From Alcaligenaceae bacterium (GTDB taxonomy: Bacteria > Pseudomonadota > Gammaproteobacteria > Burkholderiales > Burkholderiaceae_B): 64,000 nucleotides of DNA. Below, in pieces: positions 9,305 to 18,900 of this stretch (positions within the stretch are counted from its first letter, which is position 1; the number at the start of each line of letters is the position of its first letter). Location: NCBI GenBank assembly GCA_013416455.1, contig JACCES010000008.1:62001-126000 (forward strand). The letters are read 5' to 3'. The notes beneath the pieces are model-generated. The model was not told the DNA's origin. It saw only the letters and a list, made by a program, of their open reading frames with translations, and did no database searches. Both the position numbers and the translations under genes were made by a program.

Positions 9305-9344
9305 AAGCTTGCGGGCATGCCCGGGAAAGGCACGCCCGCGCCGT

Positions 9345-10367
9345 TCACTCCTGGCCCAGACCCAGTTCCACGGACAGCTTGCGATAGCTGGGCCATGACT
9401 GCTCGATGAAGCGGGTCAGATCGGCGCCGATGATGGGCGGATTGTCTTCGGCCAGCGTTTTGTGGACATTCTGCATGCGCTCCGATTCCTTGTAGGAATC
9501 GGCCACCAGCTGGGCGAGTTTTTCCACGATATCGGCGGGCGTGCCGGCCGGCACATACAGCACATTGCTTTCCATCAGGTGCTCGAATGCCGGGCCGGTG
9601 TAGCCGGCCTCGACCCATGTCGGGACATCAGGCAGACGGCTGGAACGCTGCTGCGAGAACACCACGATGGGGTTGACATTGCCGGCGTCGATGCCGGCGC
9701 CCATGCCCGCCAGCGACCCGGCGCCGATATCCACTCGGCCGGAAAACAGGTCGACCAGCATCGCGCCCGTACCTTTGTAGTTGACGATGTTGAACTCGGC
9801 GCCCGTCTCTTTGGCCAACTGGCCCAGCATCAGCTGCCAGCCCGAGCCGATGGCGTAGTTGCCGACGTTCACGTTGTTCTTCTTGGCATATTCGACCAGT
9901 TCGGCAACCGACTGGGCGGGGAAATCCTTGTGCACCACACCCGCCACCGGGCCGACGCCGACCGATGCAAACGGGATGAGATCCTTGTCGGGGTCGATGG
10001 GCGGATTCTTCATCATCACGGGCGCCTGCGCCAGCTGGCTGTTGAGCGCGATCAGGATCGTATGGCCATCAGGGGCGGATCGTGCCACGTGCGAGGCCGC
10101 GATCATGCTGCCGCCGCCGGACTTGTTCTCGACAGCGACGGCCACGCCCAGCTTCTGCCCCATGTAGTCGGCCAGCGCGCGGGCCGTCACATCATTGGAC
10201 GAACCCGGCGCCTGTGCCGCCACGATGTGTATTGCCTTGGTGGGCCAATTGCTGGACTGGGCCTGCGCGGCCCCGATGCCCGCCACGAAGGGCGCCACGA
10301 CGGCGGCGGCCAGCAGCAGACGGCGGCGACCGGCCGCGGAAAAAGAGGAATCAAGAGGTTTGGACAT
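9345..10367 (-). CDS. Tripartite tricarboxylate transporter substrate-binding protein (Bug/TctC)
   Basis: Periplasmic binding protein of the Bug family, 340 residues. The ATG at 10365-10367 is set by AAGGAGACACTTT upstream. The signal peptide is twin-arginine-like (SAAGRRRLLLAAAVVAPFVAG, cleavage near AQA-QSS), unusual compared with the plain Sec signals of the other Bugs here. Family marks: AAQAPGSSNDVTARALADYM (ligand loop), VAVENKSGGGSMIAASHVA, GHTILIALNSQLA. No TctA/TctB permease gene is in the window, so it is an orphan receptor. It is the last gene of an operon with MmgE/PrpD, acyl-CoA dehydrogenase and enoyl-CoA hydratase, implying capture of an organic acid that those enzymes degrade. 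Confidence 0.93.
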   Translation of the reverse strand: MSKPLDSSFSAAGRRRLLLAAAVVAPFVAGIGAAQAQSSNWPTKAIHIVAAQAPGSSNDVTARALADYMGQKLGVAVAVENKSGGGSMIAASHVARSAPDGHTILIALNSQLAQAPVMMKNPPIDPDKDLIPFASVGVGPVAGVVHKDFPAQSVAELVEYAKKNNVNVGNYAIGSGWQLMLGQLAKETGAEFNIVNYKGTGAMLVDLFSGRVDIGAGSLAGMGAGIDAGNVNPIVVFSQQRSSRLPDVPTWVEAGYTGPAFEHLMESNVLYVPAGTPADIVEKLAQLVADSYKESERMQNVHKTLAEDNPPIIGADLTRFIEQSWPSYRKLSVELGLGQE

Positions 10368-10428
10368 AAAGTGTCTCCTTGTTATTGACAACAGGCCGGC
10401 ACCCCCCGGGAGCGCCGTATCCATACAC

Positions 10429-11853
10429 TTACATTTTGAATAAAGTCTGCACATTATCCCATTGAGCCAGGTTTTCGAGACGCTCGTAAAGAACTTCCGC
10501 GTCCGGCATGCCACCCTGCTCGCCGCCCTGCCGGCGCCAGACATCCAGGCAATCCAGGAATTTGACCCGCTGATCAGCGTCCGACAGCGGCAGATGGGCA
10601 TGGCCGCGCGCATAACGGATTTCACCCGATTCGAGCACACGCCCGTCGGTGGTTTCTATCGCCACCGTGTCGTACAGCGCGAACGCCGAGTCTTCGGGAT
10701 CGGGCTTGTCCACGGCTTCGATTTCCACCTTGCCGTACAGTTCGTGCATGCCGGGCTCGTTGACGAAATCATCGTCGAGTTCGGCCAGGCCGACCTTGCG
10801 CCGTGTCAATGCGGAGGCAACGGCGAACTGGGCGCTGAACTTGGCTTCGAGCGCGGTGACCGGCGCGGCATTGCGCAGCATGGAAATCTGCGGCCGGCCC
10901 AGGCCTACCGTCACCCGCCGGACCTGGGCCGGGTCGAGATCGGCGGCGGTTGCCAGGTCGATCGCGGCGTCGATGATCCGGTGGCCCGAATAGCACACCG
11001 GATACTTCTTGATCGACAGGCCGGTGGCGAGGATGCGCGGGGGCCGCCCCGTCCGCAGCGGGCTTTCGCGGTCCACCCGCCCGGCGGGCGAGATCGCGGC
11101 AAGAAAGCCGGCGTGGTGTTCAAGCGCGTCGGCCGCGGCGGTCAGGCCGAGCACTGCCAGCTCGACGGCTTCGAATGCCAGGGCGCCGACGCGGCCCGAG
11201 TGCATGGGCTTGGTCATGGTGCCGAAGTTGGCCACCAACCCGCTGGCCATGCTGGCGGAAATCGCCAGGGCCCTGGCCACGACTTCGGCATCCAGCCCGC
11301 GCAGATGGCAGACCGCCGCCGTGGCCGCCACGGTGCCGAACACGGCCGTGGGGTGCCACCCCTTGATGTGGTAGGGGTCGGATTCGCGCGAAGCCAGTTC
11401 CGCCCAGACTTCGTAGCCCACGATATAGGCGCGCAGGCAATCGTCGCCGGACGCGCCCTGCGCATGCGCCTGCGCAAGAATGGCGGGCGCCAGCGCGGTG
11501 CTGGGGTGGCCCGAGAGGGCGACATCGTCATAATCGAGGGCATGGCTGGCGGCCCCATTGACGAAGGCTGCCTGGGCCACCGGCAGCAGGCCGCCGCCGC
11601 ACCAGTCGGGCGCCAGATCGCCGCCCTGCGCAGCGTGCTTGCGGGCATAGGCCTGTGCAATGCGGGTCACGGGCTCGGCGACACCGGCCATGGCCGCGGC
11701 ATACGCATCGACGATGCCGGTGCGCGCCAGGGCGGCCGCCCGCGGGTAGTCGGAACCGAATTGCGGCTGCGCCACATAGGCGGCCAGGGCCTGGGTCAAC
11801 CCCGGGCCGGAAGCGGTCGCCTGTCTGGCATTTGCGCCTGGACTGCTGGTCAT
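10429..11853 (-). CDS. MmgE/PrpD family protein
   Basis: Member of the 2-methylcitrate dehydratase / aconitate decarboxylase family, which eliminates water or CO2 from tri- or dicarboxylic acids. It is 474 residues, full length for the family. The helical N-terminal domain contains AAFVNGAASHALDYDDVALSGHPSTALAP, whose DYDD and H-P-S/G motif is the family hallmark. GWHPTAVFGTVAATAA and KPMHSGRVGALAFEAVEL are further conserved blocks (the latter is GxAAxxGxxAA-like). KKYPVCYSGHRIIDAAIDL corresponds to the KxYPxC-x-x-H active-site segment. It lies between the acyl-CoA dehydrogenase (62 nt) and Bug (61 nt) genes in one operon. The substrate is unknown; prpB, prpC and acnM are absent nearby, arguing against propionate metabolism. 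Confidence 0.9.
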   Translation of the reverse strand: MTSSPGANARQATASGPGLTQALAAYVAQPQFGSDYPRAAALARTGIVDAYAAAMAGVAEPVTRIAQAYARKHAAQGGDLAPDWCGGGLLPVAQAAFVNGAASHALDYDDVALSGHPSTALAPAILAQAHAQGASGDDCLRAYIVGYEVWAELASRESDPYHIKGWHPTAVFGTVAATAAVCHLRGLDAEVVARALAISASMASGLVANFGTMTKPMHSGRVGALAFEAVELAVLGLTAAADALEHHAGFLAAISPAGRVDRESPLRTGRPPRILATGLSIKKYPVCYSGHRIIDAAIDLATAADLDPAQVRRVTVGLGRPQISMLRNAAPVTALEAKFSAQFAVASALTRRKVGLAELDDDFVNEPGMHELYGKVEIEAVDKPDPEDSAFALYDTVAIETTDGRVLESGEIRYARGHAHLPLSDADQRVKFLDCLDVWRRQGGEQGGMPDAEVLYERLENLAQWDNVQTLFKM

Positions 11854-11916
11854 GAATTCCTCCGTTTGGATAGGGTCTTGCGGGCCGCCAGGCGGCCCCG
11901 GCTTGCGCGTGGGGGG

Positions 11917-13098
11917 TCAGAACGAACGCGGCATGCCGAGAATGTGTTCCCCGATGTATGAAAGCACGAGGTTGGTGGAAATGGGAGCGATCTGCATCAG
12001 CCGCGTCTCGCGCCATTTGCGTTCCACATCATATTCGCGCGCGAAGCCGAAACCGCCATGCGTCTGCAGGCAGGCCTCGGCCGCATGCCACGACGCTTCC
12101 GACGCCAGCATCTTGCCCATGTTGGCCACATCGCCGCAAGGCTGGCCCGCCTGGAACAGCGCCGCCGCCTTGCGCAGCATCAGCTCGGCCGCCTGGGTTT
12201 CGGCATAAGCGCGCGCGATCGGAAACTGCACGCCCTGGTTCTGGCCGATGGGCCGGTCGAAGACCCTGCGCTCGCTGGCATACTTGGCGGCCGTTTTCGT
12301 GAACCAGCGCGCATCCCCGATGCACTCCGCGCCCACCAGAATGCGCTCGGCGTTCATGCCATCCAGAATGTAGCGGAAGCCCTTGCCTTCCTGGCCGATC
12401 AGGCTGTCCGCGGGAATGCGCAGATTATCGAAGAAGACCTCGGTAGTATTGTGATTGACCATCGCCTTCAGCGGCCGGATATCCATCCCTTTGCCGAGCG
12501 ATTCGCGGATATCCACCAGGAACACCGACAGCCCGTCGACCTTCTTGGCCACCTGATCATAGGGCGTGGTGCGCGCCAGCAGCAGCATCAGGTCGGAATA
12601 CAGCGCGCGCGACGTCCATACCTTCTGGCCGTTGACGATGTAGCTGTCGCCATCGCGCACCGCCGTCGTCTTCAGGCGCGAGGTATCCGTGCCCGAGGTC
12701 GGCTCGGTGACGCCGAAGGCCTGCAGGCGGAGTTCGCCGCGCGCGATCTCGGGCAGATAGCGGGCCTTCTGTTCGGCGCTGCCATGCCGCAGCAGGGTGC
12801 CCATGGTGTACATCTGCGCGTGGCAGGCGCCGGCATTGCAGCCGGAAGCGTGGATTTCTTCCAGGATGACGGCCGCCGCCCGCAGCGGCATGCCGCTGCC
12901 TTCGAATTCCTCGGGGATCAGGGCGGCCAGATAGCCGGCTTCCGTCAATGCCCGCACGAAGTCATCGGGATAGCGCTCTTCCTGTTCCAGCTGGCGCCAG
13001 TATTCGCCAGGGAACTGCTCGCAAATACGCCGCACACTGTCACGGATCTCGGGAAAATCCTCGCCCAGCTCCATGACCAGATCGTTCTTGGACTGCAT
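11917..13098 (-). CDS. Acyl-CoA dehydrogenase
   Basis: FAD-dependent alpha,beta-dehydrogenase of an acyl-CoA, 393 residues. The ATG at 13096-13098 is set by GGAGATACTGC upstream. Conserved segments in order: FGVTEPTSGTDTSRLKTTA (FAD and substrate loop), YIVNGQKVWTSRA, GKGFRYILDGMNAERILVGA, and the C-terminal LQTHGGFGFAREYDVERKWRE. The usual C-terminal catalytic Glu (Y-E-G-T) is replaced by QIAPISTNL. The Glu of MNAERIL instead falls where isovaleryl-CoA and long-chain acyl-CoA dehydrogenases place theirs, which suggests a branched or unusual acyl substrate. It lies in the operon with enoyl-CoA hydratase upstream and MmgE/PrpD downstream. Confidence 0.93.
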   Translation of the reverse strand: MQSKNDLVMELGEDFPEIRDSVRRICEQFPGEYWRQLEQEERYPDDFVRALTEAGYLAALIPEEFEGSGMPLRAAAVILEEIHASGCNAGACHAQMYTMGTLLRHGSAEQKARYLPEIARGELRLQAFGVTEPTSGTDTSRLKTTAVRDGDSYIVNGQKVWTSRALYSDLMLLLARTTPYDQVAKKVDGLSVFLVDIRESLGKGMDIRPLKAMVNHNTTEVFFDNLRIPADSLIGQEGKGFRYILDGMNAERILVGAECIGDARWFTKTAAKYASERRVFDRPIGQNQGVQFPIARAYAETQAAELMLRKAAALFQAGQPCGDVANMGKMLASEASWHAAEACLQTHGGFGFAREYDVERKWRETRLMQIAPISTNLVLSYIGEHILGMPRSF

Positions 13099-13204
13099 TG
13101 CAGTATCTCCATTGTTGTCATACAGATTTCCAGCATGTTTTCCGGCCGCGTGGAGCCGGTGCGATGCGGGGAAGGCATCCGCCATGCCGCGGTTCAGGCG
13201 GGGA

Positions 13205-14008
13205 TCAACGCCCCTTGAAGACCGGCTTGCGCTTTTCGTTGAAGGCCAGAACCCCTTCCATGCGGTCTTCCGTATCCACCAGGTGGTTATAGGCCTCGAC
13301 CTCGAAGCGCAGGGCCGTGCGCAATTCCATCTGCCCGCCGTAGCGCACGGATTTCTTGACCTGCCGCACGGACAGCGGCGCATTGCCCGCGATGACGGCG
13401 GCGGTGGCCAAGGCCTCTTCCAGGACGTTCTCGGGTTCGTGCAGGGCATTCGCCACACCCCATTCCAGCGCCTGCGCCGCATCGAACGGGCGGCCGGTCA
13501 TGAGGATTTCCTTGGCGCGCCGCTCGCCCACCGCCCGCGGCAGGTTCTGTGTGCCGCCCGCCCCGGGCATGATGCCCAGTGTCACTTCCGTCAGAGCGAA
13601 GCGCGCCGCGCGGCTGGCATAGATGAAATCGCAGGACAGCGCCATTTCCAGGCCACCCGCGTAAGCATGACCGTTCACGGCCGCGATGATGGGCACGGGC
13701 AGGTCGACCAGCGTCCAGTAGGCGCGCTCGAACAGTTCATGCTGCCGCTGCCATTGCTCGCGGGTCATCCCATTGCGTTCTTTCAGGTCCCCCCCGGCGC
13801 AGAAGATCTTCTGGCCGGATCCGGTCAGCACAATGCAGCGCACGGGGCCGGCGTCCTCGGTGAGGCGATTCCAGAGATCGAGCAGGTCGCGTCCCATCTG
13901 TGTGTTGAGCGCGTTGCCCGATTGCGGACGGTTGAGCGTGACCAGCAACACGTGTTCGCCGACCATGCGGGTTTCGACGGTCTCGTATTGAGGGGTCGCC
14001 TGGGTCAT
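13205..14008 (-). CDS. Enoyl-CoA hydratase/isomerase family protein
   Basis: Crotonase-fold enzyme, 267 residues, first gene of the catabolic operon. The oxyanion-hole segments are SGQKIFCAGGDLKERNG and AVNGHAYAGGLEMALSCDF. The catalytic-Glu region TEVTLGIMPGAGGTQNLPRAVG is intact, and RAKEILMTGRPFDAAQALEWG follows. It probably hydrates a 2-enoyl-CoA made by the neighbouring acyl-CoA dehydrogenase. The start MTQATPQYETVETR is the first ATG, with GGAGACTCACCC upstream. The 201-nt gap to the divergent GntR gene holds an inverted pair of decamers that probably controls both. Confidence 0.92.
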   Translation of the reverse strand: MTQATPQYETVETRMVGEHVLLVTLNRPQSGNALNTQMGRDLLDLWNRLTEDAGPVRCIVLTGSGQKIFCAGGDLKERNGMTREQWQRQHELFERAYWTLVDLPVPIIAAVNGHAYAGGLEMALSCDFIYASRAARFALTEVTLGIMPGAGGTQNLPRAVGERRAKEILMTGRPFDAAQALEWGVANALHEPENVLEEALATAAVIAGNAPLSVRQVKKSVRYGGQMELRTALRFEVEAYNHLVDTEDRMEGVLAFNEKRKPVFKGR

Positions 14009-14077
14009 GGGTGAGTCTCCGTTGAAAGTTGTGGAATGCGCCGGAAGCGGCCGGGCCGGCTCGGAACGAACAATATA

Positions 14078-14154
14078 CGGACAATGTTTTTTTTATATAT
14101 CAATGAAAATATTGATGTTTTCAAACAAATCAGCCAACAACCGTACATTGTCCG
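14078..14154. promoter_or_regulatory. Paired operator between the GntR gene and the catabolic operon
   Basis: The decamer CGGACAATGT at 14078-14087 reappears as its exact reverse complement ACATTGTCCG at 14145-14154. Between them lies an AT-rich stretch holding another inverted repeat, ATCAAT / ATTGAT (14099-14116). The AT content is far above the surroundings. The position, between divergent genes, fits binding by the GntR/UTRA regulator at 14210 to control itself and the enoyl-CoA hydratase operon. The regulator assignment is inference. Confidence 0.65.
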
Positions 14155-14209
14155 ATAATATACACCAGCCATCGATGACCGCAGCTTGTTTTTCACTGAG
14201 GGTTTACAC

Positions 14210-15004
14210 GTGACCAGACACTCCGACGCCAGTCCGTCCAGACCCGCCAAGGCAGGCGTCCGCCGCAAGACACAGCACCGTTATGTCTGGCTGCACCAGA
14301 TCCTGCTCAACGATATCGAGTCCGGGAAGTATCCCGTGGGCTCGCTGCTTCCCACCGAGGCGCAGCTGAGCGCCACCTTCGGCGTCAGCCGCCACACGGT
14401 GCGCGAAGCCACCCGCAAGCTGGTCGATGCCGGCATGATCGTGCGCTATCCCAGCATCGGCACCGTGGTCAAATCCACCCGCCCGGGGGGCGCCCAGCCC
14501 AGCTTCATTGCGGGGCTGGGCAACATGCAGGACATCTTTTCCTACACCGACAAAACGCGGCTCGAGGTATTCGGGCAGAGCGTGGCCGTCGCCGACGCCG
14601 CCATGGCCGCGTCCATGCACTGCGAAGCCGGTTCGAAATGGGTGGTGCTGCATGCCAACCGCCGCCTGGTCGAGGACGGGCGGTTCATTTCCTACAGCCC
14701 GGTATACATACGCCCCGAATTCGAGCGCATCAAGGAAAGGCTGCATGGCAATCACCCCAGCTTCTACAGAATGCTGCAGGAAGACTACGGTCAGGAGATC
14801 CACCGCATCCGCCAGCAGATCGAAGCCACGCTGATGCCCGAAAACGCGCTGCGGCGGCTCGAACTGGACAGCGGCAGCCCCGCCCTGCTCATGATGCGCG
14901 CCTATTACGACCCCCAGGACCGCCTGCTCGTCGTCTCCGAAAATTACTACATCGCCGACCGTTTCAAGCTGCGGTCGGACTGGACGCCGGATACCCAGGC
15001 ATAA
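14210..15004 (+). CDS. GntR family regulator, HutC/UTRA subfamily
   Basis: DNA-binding transcription factor, 264 residues. The GTG start at 14210 has GAGGG 7 nt upstream; a TTG at 14186 is an in-frame alternative. The N-terminal winged helix contains LLNDIESGKYPVGSLLPTEA and the recognition region FGVSRHTVREATRKLVDAGM. The C-terminal UTRA ligand domain includes FSYTDKTRLEVFGQ, YSPVYIRPEF and LMMRAYYDPQDRLL. It is divergent from the enoyl-CoA hydratase / acyl-CoA dehydrogenase / PrpD / Bug operon and most likely represses it until a pathway metabolite binds the UTRA domain. An AEC permease gene follows on the same strand. Confidence 0.92.
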   Translation: MTRHSDASPSRPAKAGVRRKTQHRYVWLHQILLNDIESGKYPVGSLLPTEAQLSATFGVSRHTVREATRKLVDAGMIVRYPSIGTVVKSTRPGGAQPSFIAGLGNMQDIFSYTDKTRLEVFGQSVAVADAAMAASMHCEAGSKWVVLHANRRLVEDGRFISYSPVYIRPEFERIKERLHGNHPSFYRMLQEDYGQEIHRIRQQIEATLMPENALRRLELDSGSPALLMMRAYYDPQDRLLVVSENYYIADRFKLRSDWTPDTQA

Positions 15005-15117
15005 TACGGAAGAATCCGCCGGCACCGGCTGCGCGGCCACGCTGCCCACGCGGCCGGGCCGCGCGCGGCAACACCCCAGCGCCCCAGGCACACCGACCAC
15101 AACCGACCCACACAACC

Positions 15118-16059
15118 GTGCACACCGTCATCCATGCCGTACTGCCCCTGTTCGCCCTCATTCTTGCGGGTTATGCCGCGGGCCGGCGCGGGCTTCTGGG
15201 CCGTAACGCCACCGACATCCTCAATGATTTCGTGGTCTGGATGGCGCTGCCGGCCCTGCTGTTCCAGGCCATGGCGCAGATCAGCTGGGAAGAAATCCGC
15301 CAGCCCGGCTACATCGCCGGGTCGGCGCTGGCCATGGCCCTGATCTTCGGCGCATCGTATCTGGCCGACCGCCGCGAAGGCCGGCGGCTTGCCGACGCCA
15401 GCATCACCAGCATGGCCTCCGCCTACGGCAATTCCGGCTACATGGGCATTCCGCTATGCATCATGGTGCTGGGCGAGGCCAGCCTGCCGGCGGTCATCAT
15501 CGCCACCCTGCTCACCGCCTGCATCCTGTTCGCCTTCAGCATCGTGCTGGTCGAGCTGGATCTGCAGCGCTCCACCACCATGCGGGCCACCTTGCGCAAG
15601 GTCGGCGCATCGCTGATACGCAACCCGCTGGTCTGCGCGCCGCTAGCGGGGCTGGTGGTGTCGGGTGTCGGCTGGACGCTGCCCAACCCGGTGGTCCAGT
15701 TCACAAGCCTGCTGGGGGCGGCCGCCAGCCCCTGCGCGCTGGTGACCGTGGGCCTGTTCCTGTCCCAGGGCCGCAGCACCCAGAATCGCGGCACCGTATG
15801 GCGCATCGTCTCGCTCAAGCTGCTGATCCACCCCCTGCTGGCTTTCGTGCTGGTGACGTGGGTGTTCGACATGCCGCCCATGTGGGCCAGCGCCGCCGTG
15901 CTGATCGCCGCGCTGCCGGTGGGCACCGGCCCCTTCATGGTCGCCAAGCTCTACGACCGCGCGCCCGCCGTCACGTCGGAAGCCACCCTGCTTTCCACGG
16001 TGCTGTCCGTGATCACGGTGTCCTTGCTGGTGGGCTGGATCACACCAGCTTCTCCATGA
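15118..16059 (+). CDS. AEC family transporter (auxin efflux carrier-like permease)
   Basis: Inner-membrane permease of 313 residues with about ten helices arranged as two repeats, typical of the AEC family, which moves organic anions such as malate or malonate. Key features are [17 protein letters not shown] at the N-terminus, the polar break [18 protein letters not shown] in the first repeat, and [13 protein letters not shown] plus [17 protein letters not shown] in the second. A GTG at 15118 is the best start because the helix 1 sequence begins immediately, although no good ribosome binding site is visible. It follows the GntR gene by 113 nt and may belong to its regulon. Its last 20 nt overlap the convergent pterin dehydratase gene. 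Confidence 0.9.
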   Translation: MHTVIHAVLPLFALILAGYAAGRRGLLGRNATDILNDFVVWMALPALLFQAMAQISWEEIRQPGYIAGSALAMALIFGASYLADRREGRRLADASITSMASAYGNSGYMGIPLCIMVLGEASLPAVIIATLLTACILFAFSIVLVELDLQRSTTMRATLRKVGASLIRNPLVCAPLAGLVVSGVGWTLPNPVVQFTSLLGAAASPCALVTVGLFLSQGRSTQNRGTVWRIVSLKLLIHPLLAFVLVTWVFDMPPMWASAAVLIAALPVGTGPFMVAKLYDRAPAVTSEATLLSTVLSVITVSLLVGWITPASP

Positions 16060-16327
16060 ACAGGGCCAAAGAGACATCGCGCTCCGTGACGCCCTGCGCA
16101 TCGTGCGAGGTCAGGGTGACCGACACCCGGTTGTAGGTATTGCTCCATTCGGGGTGATGGTTCATCTTTTCGGCCTGCAGGGCCACCTGCGTCATGAAGC
16201 CGAACGCTTCATTGAATGACTTGAAAATGAAATCGCGCCGGATGGCGTCGCGCCCCGCCACCGGGCTCCAGCCATCGAGCAACAGCAGTGCCGACGCCGC
16301 GCCGACCACGTTCATGGATTTCTTCAC
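16040..16327 (-). CDS. phhB: 4a-hydroxytetrahydrobiopterin dehydratase
   Basis: Pterin-4a-carbinolamine dehydratase, which recycles the pterin cofactor of aromatic amino-acid hydroxylases. The 95-residue form starts at GTG 16325-16327, chosen for the AGGAG box 7 nt upstream. The signature [20 protein letters not shown] has the catalytic HH, and [11 protein letters not shown] the third His. The family is usually about 95-120 residues. No phenylalanine hydroxylase (phhA) lies nearby, so it may act on another pterin enzyme or on molybdopterin metabolism. The 3' end overlaps the AEC transporter gene tail-to-tail by 20 nt. Confidence 0.9.
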   Translation of the reverse strand: MKKSMNVVGAASALLLLDGWSPVAGRDAIRRDFIFKSFNEAFGFMTQVALQAEKMNHHPEWSNTYNRVSVTLTSHDAQGVTERDVSLALFMEKLV

Positions 16328-16609
16328 GATCAGGCTCCTTGCGGACGCGCCGACAACGCCGGGAGCACGCCCAGATTCCACGACTATCATGTAGGTAATA
16401 AGTGCTGAACCCCACCGCATTTTGTACTTTTTGTATAAGGTCTTTTGACCTGCGGAGCGTTGAGAGTCCGTGTCGCCGCATACATAATAGATGCACGTCC
16501 CCGGCCCAGTCCAGTTCCGATCACCGCAACGGCTTACAGGCAGCGCGCCGCCCGTCGCCGGTCGTCCCGCCGGCCGCTACATTTTCACTTCTCCAGTCAA
16601 GGACTCAGC
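16328..16609. promoter_or_regulatory. Divergent promoter region of phhB and malate synthase G
   Basis: This 282-nt gap separates divergent genes. It contains a low-GC island at 16385-16450 with TTTGTA direct repeats and a small inverted repeat AGGTC-TTTT-GACCT at 16438-16451. A TATAAG at 16434-16439 could be a -10 box for the malate synthase gene. No clear regulator gene lies beside it. I see no further gene here. Confidence 0.35.
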
Positions 16610-18775
16610 ATGACAGAACGCATTTCCCGTCACCGGCTCCAGGTTGCAACGGAGCTGCACGACTTCATTGAATCCGAGGCGCTGCCCGGCACGGGCGTGG
16701 ATCCGGCAACCTTCTGGTCCGGCTTCGATGCGCTGGTGCACGACCTGACGCCGCGCAACCGCGAACTGCTGGCGCGGCGCGATCAACTGCAGGCGCGCAT
16801 CGACGAATGGCACCGCGCCAACCCTGGCCCCATCGCCGACCCCGCCGCTTACGAAAGCTTTCTGCGCGAGATCGGCTATCTGCAGCCCGAGCCGGGCGAC
16901 GTCGGCATCGCCACCAGCAAGATCGACACGGAATTCTCTCAGCAGGCCGGGCCGCAGCTGGTCGTCCCGGTGACCAACGCCCGCTACGCACTGAACGCCG
17001 CGAACGCCCGCTGGGGCAGTCTGTACGATGCCCTGTACGGCACGGACGCCATTCCCGAGACGGGCGGCGCCGAGCGCGCCGGCGGCTACAACCCCGCGCG
17101 CGGCGAACAGGTCATTGCCTACGCTCGCCGCTTCCTGGACGATACCGTCCCCCTGCAGGCCGGCAGCCATGCCGACGCCACCGCCTACGCCATCGTGGAC
17201 GGCGCGCTGCGGGTCACCCTGAAGGATGGCGGCCAGGCCACGCTCGCCGATCCCTCGCTGCTGCTGGGATACCGCGGCGCGGCCGCCAGCCCGGAAGCCA
17301 TCGTGTTCCGCCACCACGGCCTGCACTTCGAGCTCCAGATCGACCGCGGCCACCCCATTGGCGGCCAGGACGCCGCCGGCGTGAAGGACATCGTGATGGA
17401 ATCCGCCATCACCACCATCATGGACTGCGAAGACTCCGTGGCGACGGTGGACGCCGAAGACAAGGTGCTGGCCTACCGCAACTGGCTGGGCCTGATGCGT
17501 GGCACCCTCGCCGAGCCCGTCAGCAAGGGCGGCAAGACCTTCACCCGGCGCCTGAACCCCGACCGCAACTGCACCGGGCTGGACGGCTCCGAAATCACGC
17601 TGCCGGGCCGCTCGCTCATGCTGGTGCGCAACGTCGGCCATCTCATGACCAATCCCGCCATCCTGGTGGGCGACGGCGAGGAAATCCAGGAAGGCATCAT
17701 GGACGCGGTCGTCACCTCGCTGATCGCCATGCACGATCTGCAGCGCCGCCAGAATTCGCGCGCCGGTTCGGTCTATATCGTCAAGCCCAAGATGCACGGC
17801 CCCGACGAAGTCGCCTTCGCCAACGAGCTGTTCACCCGCACCGAAGCGCTGCTCGGCCTGGAGCGCAATACTCTGAAAATGGGCATCATGGACGAAGAGC
17901 GGCGCACCAGCGTCAACCTCAAGGCCTGCATCGCCGCCGCCCGCGAACGCGTCGCCTTCATCAACACCGGCTTTCTCGACCGCACCGGCGATGAAATGCA
18001 CACTTCGATGGAAGCCGGCCCCATGGTGCGCAAGGGCGACATGAAGCGCACCGCCTGGATCGACGCCTACGAGCGCAACAACGTGCAGACCGGGCTGGCC
18101 TGCGGCCTGCGCGGCCATGCCCAGATCGGCAAGGGGATGTGGGCCATGCCCGACCTCATGGCCGACATGCTCGAACAGAAGATCGGCCACCTGAAGGCGG
18201 GCGGCAACACCGCCTGGGTGCCCTCGCCCACCGCCGCCACCCTGCACGCGCTGCACTACCACCAGGCCGACGTCCAGGCCATCCAGCTCTCGATGGAAGG
18301 GCGCAGCGAGGCCTTGCTGGGCGGCATCCTGAACGTTCCCGTCGCCGGCGATGCCAAGTGGTCGGCGGAAGACATCCAGCAGGAACTGGACAACAACGCC
18401 CAGGGCATACTGGGCTATGTGGTCCGCTGGGTCGACCAGGGCGTGGGCTGCTCGAAGGTGCCCGACATCCACGATGTCGGCCTGATGGAAGACCGCGCCA
18501 CGCTGCGCATTTCAAGCCAGCACATGGCCAACTGGCTGCGCCACGGCATCGTCACCCGCGAGCAGGTCACGGAAACCATGCAGCGCATGGCCGCCGTGGT
18601 CGACCACCAGAATGCCGGCGACCCGGCCTATCGCGACATGGCGGGCAACTACGCGACCTCGGCCGCCTTCCAGGCCGCCTGCGACCTGGTCTTCAAGGGG
18701 CTGGAACAGCCCAACGGCTACACCGAGCCGCTGCTGCACAGATGGCGCCAGGTCGTCAAGGCGTCCGCCGCCTGA
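16610..18775 (+). CDS. glcB: Malate synthase G
   Basis: Condenses glyoxylate with acetyl-CoA to malate in the cytoplasm, closing the glyoxylate bypass or glycolate use. It is 721 residues, the length of the G isoform (A isoforms are near 530). The ATG at 16610 has AAGGACTCAGC upstream. Conserved segments: [20 protein letters not shown] (with the Mg-binding acidic residues), [39 protein letters not shown] and [19 protein letters not shown]. The C-terminal [20 protein letters not shown] and [20 protein letters not shown] carry the usual catalytic Asp region. No isocitrate lyase or glycolate oxidase gene is in the window, so it stands alone. Confidence 0.97.
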   Translation: MTERISRHRLQVATELHDFIESEALPGTGVDPATFWSGFDALVHDLTPRNRELLARRDQLQARIDEWHRANPGPIADPAAYESFLREIGYLQPEPGDVGIATSKIDTEFSQQAGPQLVVPVTNARYALNAANARWGSLYDALYGTDAIPETGGAERAGGYNPARGEQVIAYARRFLDDTVPLQAGSHADATAYAIVDGALRVTLKDGGQATLADPSLLLGYRGAAASPEAIVFRHHGLHFELQIDRGHPIGGQDAAGVKDIVMESAITTIMDCEDSVATVDAEDKVLAYRNWLGLMRGTLAEPVSKGGKTFTRRLNPDRNCTGLDGSEITLPGRSLMLVRNVGHLMTNPAILVGDGEEIQEGIMDAVVTSLIAMHDLQRRQNSRAGSVYIVKPKMHGPDEVAFANELFTRTEALLGLERNTLKMGIMDEERRTSVNLKACIAAARERVAFINTGFLDRTGDEMHTSMEAGPMVRKGDMKRTAWIDAYERNNVQTGLACGLRGHAQIGKGMWAMPDLMADMLEQKIGHLKAGGNTAWVPSPTAATLHALHYHQADVQAIQLSMEGRSEALLGGILNVPVAGDAKWSAEDIQQELDNNAQGILGYVVRWVDQGVGCSKVPDIHDVGLMEDRATLRISSQHMANWLRHGIVTREQVTETMQRMAAVVDHQNAGDPAYRDMAGNYATSAAFQAACDLVFKGLEQPNGYTEPLLHRWRQVVKASAA

Positions 18776-18784
18776 TGCGGGGCC

Positions 18785-18815
18785 CCCGCCGCATGCCATG
18801 CAGGGATGCGGCGGG
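18785..18815. terminator. Bidirectional hairpin between malate synthase and lyase-like genes
   Basis: A 10-bp perfect stem (CCCGCCGCAT with ATGCGGCGGG) starts 10 nt after the malate synthase stop, in the gap between two convergent genes. It has no U-tract on either strand. It is a plausible shared transcription end, but only by position and structure. Confidence 0.45.
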
Positions 18816-18900
18816 CCGAGTTCGCTCGATGGTATCGGCTTGCCCGCCGCCGGGGGAAGACCCGGTCCAGGGCAACCCGCGCCATTGAACGCGGGATCAC

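Noticed and set aside
12058-13218. A 386-codon plus-strand frame opposite the acyl-CoA dehydrogenase
   Set aside because: It is a shadow of the well-supported minus-strand gene, with repetitive Arg/His-rich composition.
16577-18472. A 631-codon open frame antisense to malate synthase G
   Set aside because: The plus-strand gene is unmistakable and the antisense product shows no family motif; long antisense frames are expected at this GC content.
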